This document shows, piece after piece, positions 7,608-11,142 of a stretch of DNA of 11,142 nucleotides. The stretch's first letter is position 1; each line of letters opens with the position of its first letter. Made by a program: the position numbers and the translations under genes. The DNA is from Sphaerosporella brunnea. Its lineage: Eukaryota; Ascomycota; Pezizomycetes; Pezizales; Pyronemataceae. The notes below the pieces were generated by a model, which was given only the letters and a program-made list of their open reading frames with translations, made no database searches and was not told the DNA's origin. The stretch covers positions 1 to 11,142 of the forward strand of contig VXIS01000621.1 of NCBI GenBank assembly GCA_008704415.1, written 5' to 3'.

Positions 7608-7742
7608 CACCGGAATCAACCGCATTTCGGCTCGAGAGGTCTTGTGGCGACTGCGAAAGAGACGATCTCGCTCAACACGCAATAGCCTATTCGTGATTGA
7701 TGTACGCAAAAGGTTGACAAGTTGGTGCCAGAATACCATGAC
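7608..7742 (+). other. Junction stretch between satellite and recognisable pol
   Basis: This holds no complete gene. In the pol frame it has stops at 7683-7685 and 7698-7700. The end, reading KLVPEYHD just before 7743, resembles the linker that precedes the RT domain in Ty3 elements. The first bases (CACCGGAAT from 7606) equal the reverse complement of a satellite stretch (ATTCCGGTG). Confidence 0.4.
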
Positions 7743-10699
7743 CCCAAGCCAGCAGCTTTGGAAATGTGGTGAGTGAGGGTTCGCAAATCCTTTGCCGACC
7801 CATTTGAGCCACCTAAAGACGTCGCACCTCCTGCAGATGATGGCTCAGACTTCCGCATCATCACAAAGCCGACCAACCGAACTCCACATTGCCAGCCTTA
7901 CCGCATGACAGCAGCTGAAAGGAAAGAATTCGAATGACACAGAGCCAAGCTGCTGCAAAATGGCTCGGTAACAGACTCCAATTCACGATACGCCACACCA
8001 ATCATCTGCCTCAAGAAAAACGACAGGCCCTTGCGCGTGTGTGTGGACTACCGTGCCTTGAACAGAATCACCAGTAAAGACCATTACCCGTTGCCATACA
8101 TGACTGACCTTCTGGACCGCCTATATGGAGCCCGCGTCTTCACAAAGCTTGACCTGGCAAGTGGTCACGACCAGCTACGCATCCATCCCAATGACTGCCA
8201 CAAAACTGCATTCATTGCCTCCGAAAGGTTCTACTAAAGGGGAGTCATTCCCTTTTGTTTGGCGAACGTGCCAGCGGCATTTATGCGACCAATTCACCGG
8301 ATCCTGGCCCCCCATCGATGCTACTCAGTGGTATACCTTGACAATGTCCTGATATACACTCAGACCCTAGCAGAGCACCAAGCCCATGTAGAGGCAGTAT
8401 TGGAATCAATTGTGCGAGCACGTCTCAAACTGAATGAAGGAAAGTGCTACCTTGGAATGCTAGAAACGATATTTGTCGGCTTACGGGTAACTAAAGCAGG
8501 CATCGCAACAGATGCAAAAAAGGTGGCGGCGAGTTGTGATTGGCCGATGCCCACCACAGCATCAGAGTTGCGCTCTTTCCAGAGATTGGCAGGGTACCAC
8601 CGCAAATTTGTGGAGCGATTTGCACAATGGGCATCGCTCCTGCATGACCTTACGAGTAACACCCATAAGGATTCGTGGCAATGGATGGCCGCACACCAAA
8701 CACAGCTGGACGACCTCAAGCAGGCACTGACATCAGCGCCGGTCCTGGCCACCTTTGACCCTGATGCGGACCTTATCCTGCGAACTGACGCTTCAGACGT
8801 AGCCATGGGCGGGGTTTTGGCGCAACTGCAGATGTGGGATAGGAGAATGACGGGAAGGCTATTGGGGTTCCTCTCCCGCAAGCTCCACGATGTTGAAACA
8901 AGGTACTCAACCTACAATTATGAATTGCTTACCATCATTGCCAATCTGGAACACTGGGCCTGCCATGTTCATAGACGTCGTCATACAACAATCTACACTG
9001 ACCACGATGCTCTCCAACACATCCTCAGCCAAAACATGCTTAGCAGTCGCCAGTGGCGTCACCTCAATAAGCTTCGGAAACACTCATACGATATCAAATA
9101 CATCCCTGCGGCTACAAATGTGGTTGCCGATGCCCAGAGTTGAATCAACTACTCGCCGGCTGCGGCCTTACCAAATGCAGCTGCTACACCAGTGCCTGCA
9201 ACTGCAGCACCCAACACGGTCAAGCTCCAAATATCAACCGACAAGGAGTGACTGGAGGAAGTTTCTCAGAAATACACGAAAGATGCTGTCTTGGGTCCTG
9301 TTGTTGAAGTGTTGCAAACATCGGAGGATGGCACAACAAGCCGAAAAACCACAAGAAGGGCACGCGAGCACGTCAAAGTAGATTTCTTGGATGTTCAACA
9401 GGTCTTCGGGTAACAAGTTGTGTATCCGTTAACCACTGCGGTCGGATGGACTGCGGGAAGCCCACAATGGAACCTTTGGAGGTGGCCATGTTCGCGTAGC
9501 TAAAATGATTCCAGCAGTGACCACTCGCCACTTCTGGTCCAACATGACAGACTCAGTGATGGTCTGGCTACGCGGCTGTGATGTGTGCCACCGGGTCAAG
9601 CACGAAAACACTTCGACTGATGGGTTGTTACAGCTGCTCACTATCCCACAGGAGCGAGGAGAGCGCGTTAACGAAGTTACCTCGCTCGAGGGAAGGATAC
9701 GACTCTGTTGTATCAGTCACCGATCCCTTGACCAAGCGTAGTCCGTGGTTCCTAGTAACAAAGGCAGATCTGATGGCGGAACGTTTTGCGACGGCCTTTA
9801 TTGACTCTTATGTCCGAACGGCTGGATTACCGCCAGCATTCGTGTGGATCGTGACACGCATTTTACGTCTGATTTGTAGCAATTCCTATGCTCACAAGTC
9901 TGTGTGAAGCTCCAAATGTCTACTGCTTCCCACCCACAGTCGGACGGTCAGACCGACAAAGCAAACGCTATCTTGGAGACCTATTTGAAAGTGTACATCG
10001 TACAGCTCGAGAGTCCTACAAGATGGCCAATGCTCCTGCCGATGGCGGAGTTCACTTACAACGCTACCAAGCACAATGCGACTGGACCCGCACCGTTCGA
10101 AGCTGACATGGGCAGAGTAACTCGTTTGCCACGAGATTTGCTGGCACCCACGGTGCGGACGCACTCTGAGTCGGCAGGTCAATACGCTCAACGCATGATG
10201 TTGGACCTTCGGATGCTGCGAGAACGCTTGGAAGAGGCTCAATTCAGTATGACAGTTGAAGCCAACAAACACCAACAGCCCCATCCATTTTGGATTGGCC
10301 ATCAAGTCTTTCTAGACACTAGGAAGCTTCCTGGCGCATATGTCAACATGGCTAAAGCAGAGCTGGGCAAAAGCAGCCGCAAATTTCAACATCTGTATGT
10401 CGAACCGTTCAGACTCCTTCAAGAAGCCAAGCCTAATGCCTTTGTGTTGCATATACCCAAAGGCTGAGGTCTCTCCGCGACGTTCAACGTATCCAGACTG
10501 AAGCCTTGCAATGTTGACATAGGGCAGGACCACCTACCACCACCCACACTGCGATCCACTAGTGCATCGGCACCAAAGTGGGAGGTTGAAAGGATTCTAG
10601 CACACAAAGGCTCAACCTTAAATAACCTACGGTATCATGTCAAATGGCGGGGATATCCGCAGCCGACGTGGCAACCATTGAGCGAACTTAAAGGCAGCG
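7608..10699 (+). mobile_element. Decayed, 5'-truncated Ty3/gypsy chromovirus body
   Basis: The order reverse transcriptase, RNase H, integrase, chromodomain defines a Ty3/gypsy chromovirus. Nothing recognisable as gag or protease precedes the RT connection region, and no LTR occurs between the satellite end at 7607 and the first pol motifs (about 7710), so the 5' third is missing. The 3' end runs into the LTR at 10700. Stops and frame changes are spread throughout, indicating an old inactive copy. Confidence 0.9.
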
Positions 10700-10782
10700 T
10701 GTCACGGCTCAAGGTTAAGGGGTGGCTCGGCGCTTGGGTTAGGGTATCATGTGACGCGCGGTCACATGATGGGAAAGCATAA
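7743..10782 (+). pseudogene. Ty3/gypsy pol: RT, RNase H, integrase, chromodomain (degenerate)
   Basis: The ancestral product would copy element RNA to DNA and integrate it. RT runs about 7800-8500: YRMTAAE, VDYRALN (8043-8063), FTKLDLASG, then the catalytic box as YLDN (8334-8345) where active enzymes have YLDD or YVDD. RNase H lies about 8740-9140, with TDASDVAMGG (catalytic Asp 8787-8789), YELLTI and YTDHDAL kept. Integrase has a His-His-Cys-Cys finger (EAH, GGGH, GCDVC at 9574-9588), Asp at 9722-9724, Asp at 9847-9849, and Asp at 9955-9957 where Glu is expected (GQTDKAN), exactly 35 residues after the second Asp. A chromodomain (WEVERIL ... YHVKWRGYP) spans about 10579-10695; its frame ends at TAA 10780-10782, inside the LTR. 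Stops: 7770, 7935, 8235, 9141, 9249, 9411, 9877 and 10465. Frame changes: near 9415-9435, 9665-9675 and 9845-9848. Confidence 0.93.
10746..10770. promoter_or_regulatory. Perfect 10-bp inverted repeat in U3 of the right LTR
   Basis: ATCATGTGAC (10746-10755) and GTCACATGAT (10761-10770) are exact reverse complements around GCGCG. It sits 60-84 bases upstream of the inferred start, where promoter-bound factors would act. Each arm holds a CATGTG/CACATG E-box-like core. Confidence 0.5.
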
Positions 10783-10829
10783 ATGGCGAGGTTTCACTTG
10801 TTTTTGTTTCTTTTCTTCTTTTCTTCTTT
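10777..10829 (+). promoter_or_regulatory. LTR core promoter: TATA-like box and CT-rich tract
   Basis: GCATAAATGG (10777-10786) is TATA-like. A nearly pure pyrimidine run from about 10796 to 10829 ends just before the inferred start at 10830. CT-rich tracts directly upstream of the start are typical of filamentous-fungal promoters. The same tract could act as a 3' splice signal (CTTTACAG), but no coding context supports splicing. Confidence 0.5.
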
Positions 10830-10838
10830 ACAGAACGT
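10830..10838 (+). promoter_or_regulatory. Inferred transcription start / R start of the right LTR
   Basis: ACAGAACGT here is the exact reverse complement of ACGTTCTGT at 10983-10991, just after the LTR. By analogy with Tf1-type self-priming this marks the 5' end of the element RNA. A 5-bp hairpin (ACTAG 10846-10850 with CTAGT 10856-10860) follows closely. Confidence 0.48.
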
Positions 10839-10982
10839 CTTGTATACTAGCGAACCTAGTAACCTTAAACCACCTTGTCTTGTCTCATCTTCTTCTGCCT
10901 CTTGTCCTTGTCCTCCTGCCTCCGGTCCTTGCCTCGAAAGCTACGTACCTTAAACGTTTCCTCGCGCCTGTCCCGTTACAGT

Positions 10983-10991
10983 ACGTTCTGT
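10983..10991 (+). other. Self-complementary primer-binding site of the right element
   Basis: ACGTTCTGT lies 2 nt after the LTR end and pairs perfectly over 9 nt with 10830-10838 inside the LTR. The 2-nt spacer equals that of the left element. No tRNA-type TGG site follows the LTR. The match is shorter than the 11 nt of the left element, so the support is somewhat weaker. Confidence 0.55.
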
Positions 10992-11045
10992 CGAACTATC
11001 TCCAACCTACTTAGCTCCTGCTCCTGCTCCCGACCTCGACACACC

Positions 11046-11142
11046 ATGCCGATATACAAAGCTATCTCCGACAACCTCTGGGCACGCCTCGTGGCTGCCA
11101 GCGCTCTCACCGATCTTGAAAACAACAACCCTCTCGACTATA
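11046..11142 (+). CDS. Start of a gag-like frame of a second plus-strand retroelement, partial (32 codons)
   Basis: ATG 11046 opens a frame that continues past the window edge. It starts MPIYKAISDNLW and includes an alanine/leucine-rich helix-like stretch and a run of three Asn. It lies 65 bases after the LTR end in the position of gag. The context ACACACC before the ATG suits a fungal start. Too little is visible to recognise a family; a host gene placed under the LTR promoter is an alternative. No similarity to the minus-strand gag-like start at 632 is evident. Confidence 0.5.
   Translation, partial: MPIYKAISDNLWARLVAASALTDLENNNPLDY

Larger units (their letters stand above)
10700..10980 (+). 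repeat. LTR (281 bp) shared between the old pol and a following element
   Basis: It starts TGTCACGG and ends CCGTTACA, with near-inverted termini (TGT[C/A]ACGG). The same terminal bases bound the minus-strand LTR at 673-1484. It lies directly after the chromodomain, where a 3' LTR belongs, yet is followed by a primer-site-like 9-mer and a gag-like start, which belong after a 5' LTR. A TATA-like box, a CT-rich tract and an inferred start at 10830 lie inside, giving U3 of about 130 bp and R+U5 of about 151 bp. No strong polypurine tract precedes it (AAAGGCAGCG only). The other LTR copies are not in the window. Confidence 0.75.

Noticed and set aside
7616..7876. 86-codon minus-strand frame opposite the pol start
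   Set aside because: The plus strand in this stretch aligns with the RT N-terminal region, and the minus frame has no recognisable motif.
8447..8881. 144-codon minus-strand frame
   Set aside because: It is antisense to the clearly recognisable RT/RNase H coding sequence.
10751..11014. 87-codon plus-strand frame, hydrophobic
   Set aside because: It lies across the LTR hairpin, pyrimidine tract and LTR end; the Leu/Phe/Ser-rich sequence simply translates a CT-rich promoter.

Overview
The window looks like repeat-rich, probably heterochromatic, nuclear DNA of a filamentous fungus. The reasons are a chromodomain-bearing Ty3/gypsy retrotransposon, two LTRs with the self-priming layout of the Tf1/sushi lineage, a pogo/Fot1-type DNA transposon with TA target duplication, and a long tandem satellite. 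No host housekeeping gene, RNA gene or CRISPR array is convincing. The species cannot be named from the sequence.

Layout. (1) Positions 1-1484 are the 5' end of a minus-strand LTR retrotransposon. It comprises an intact, open-ended gag-like reading frame (632 down to the left edge), a short leader, a self-complementary primer site (660-670) and an inferred 812-bp LTR (673-1484) starting TGTCACGG and ending CGTTACA on its own strand. (2) Positions 1485-7607 are a satellite of 183-bp units, about 21 copies, in places organised as a three-unit, 549-bp higher-order repeat. (3) A 2237-bp pogo-type transposon (2721-4957) with 45-bp inverted repeats sits in the satellite between two TA copies. Removing it with one TA restores the 183-bp register exactly. 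Its transposase (2847-4736) is broken by two stops and two frameshifts. (4) Positions 7608-10699 hold a decayed, 5'-truncated Ty3/gypsy pol on the plus strand: reverse transcriptase, RNase H, integrase and chromodomain in that order, with at least eight stops and three frame changes. (5) Positions 10700-10980 are a 281-bp LTR. It is followed directly by a primer-site-like sequence and the start of another gag-like frame (11046 to the right edge), so this LTR joins the old pol to the front of a second element in the same orientation.

How it fits together: the picture is a nested insertion landscape. The satellite is the oldest visible substrate for the pogo insertion and probably for the left retrotransposon, whose LTR ends exactly where the array begins. 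Chromodomains commonly direct such retrotransposons to silent chromatin, and pogo transposases are relatives of CENP-B, so a pericentromeric or other heterochromatic location is plausible but unproven.

The most interesting signals are the two independent self-priming signatures (11-nt and 9-nt complementarity between the base just after each LTR and a site inside it, both with a 2-nt spacer), the shared LTR, and the satellite's higher-order structure. I see no evidence for an unknown enzymatic or defence system.
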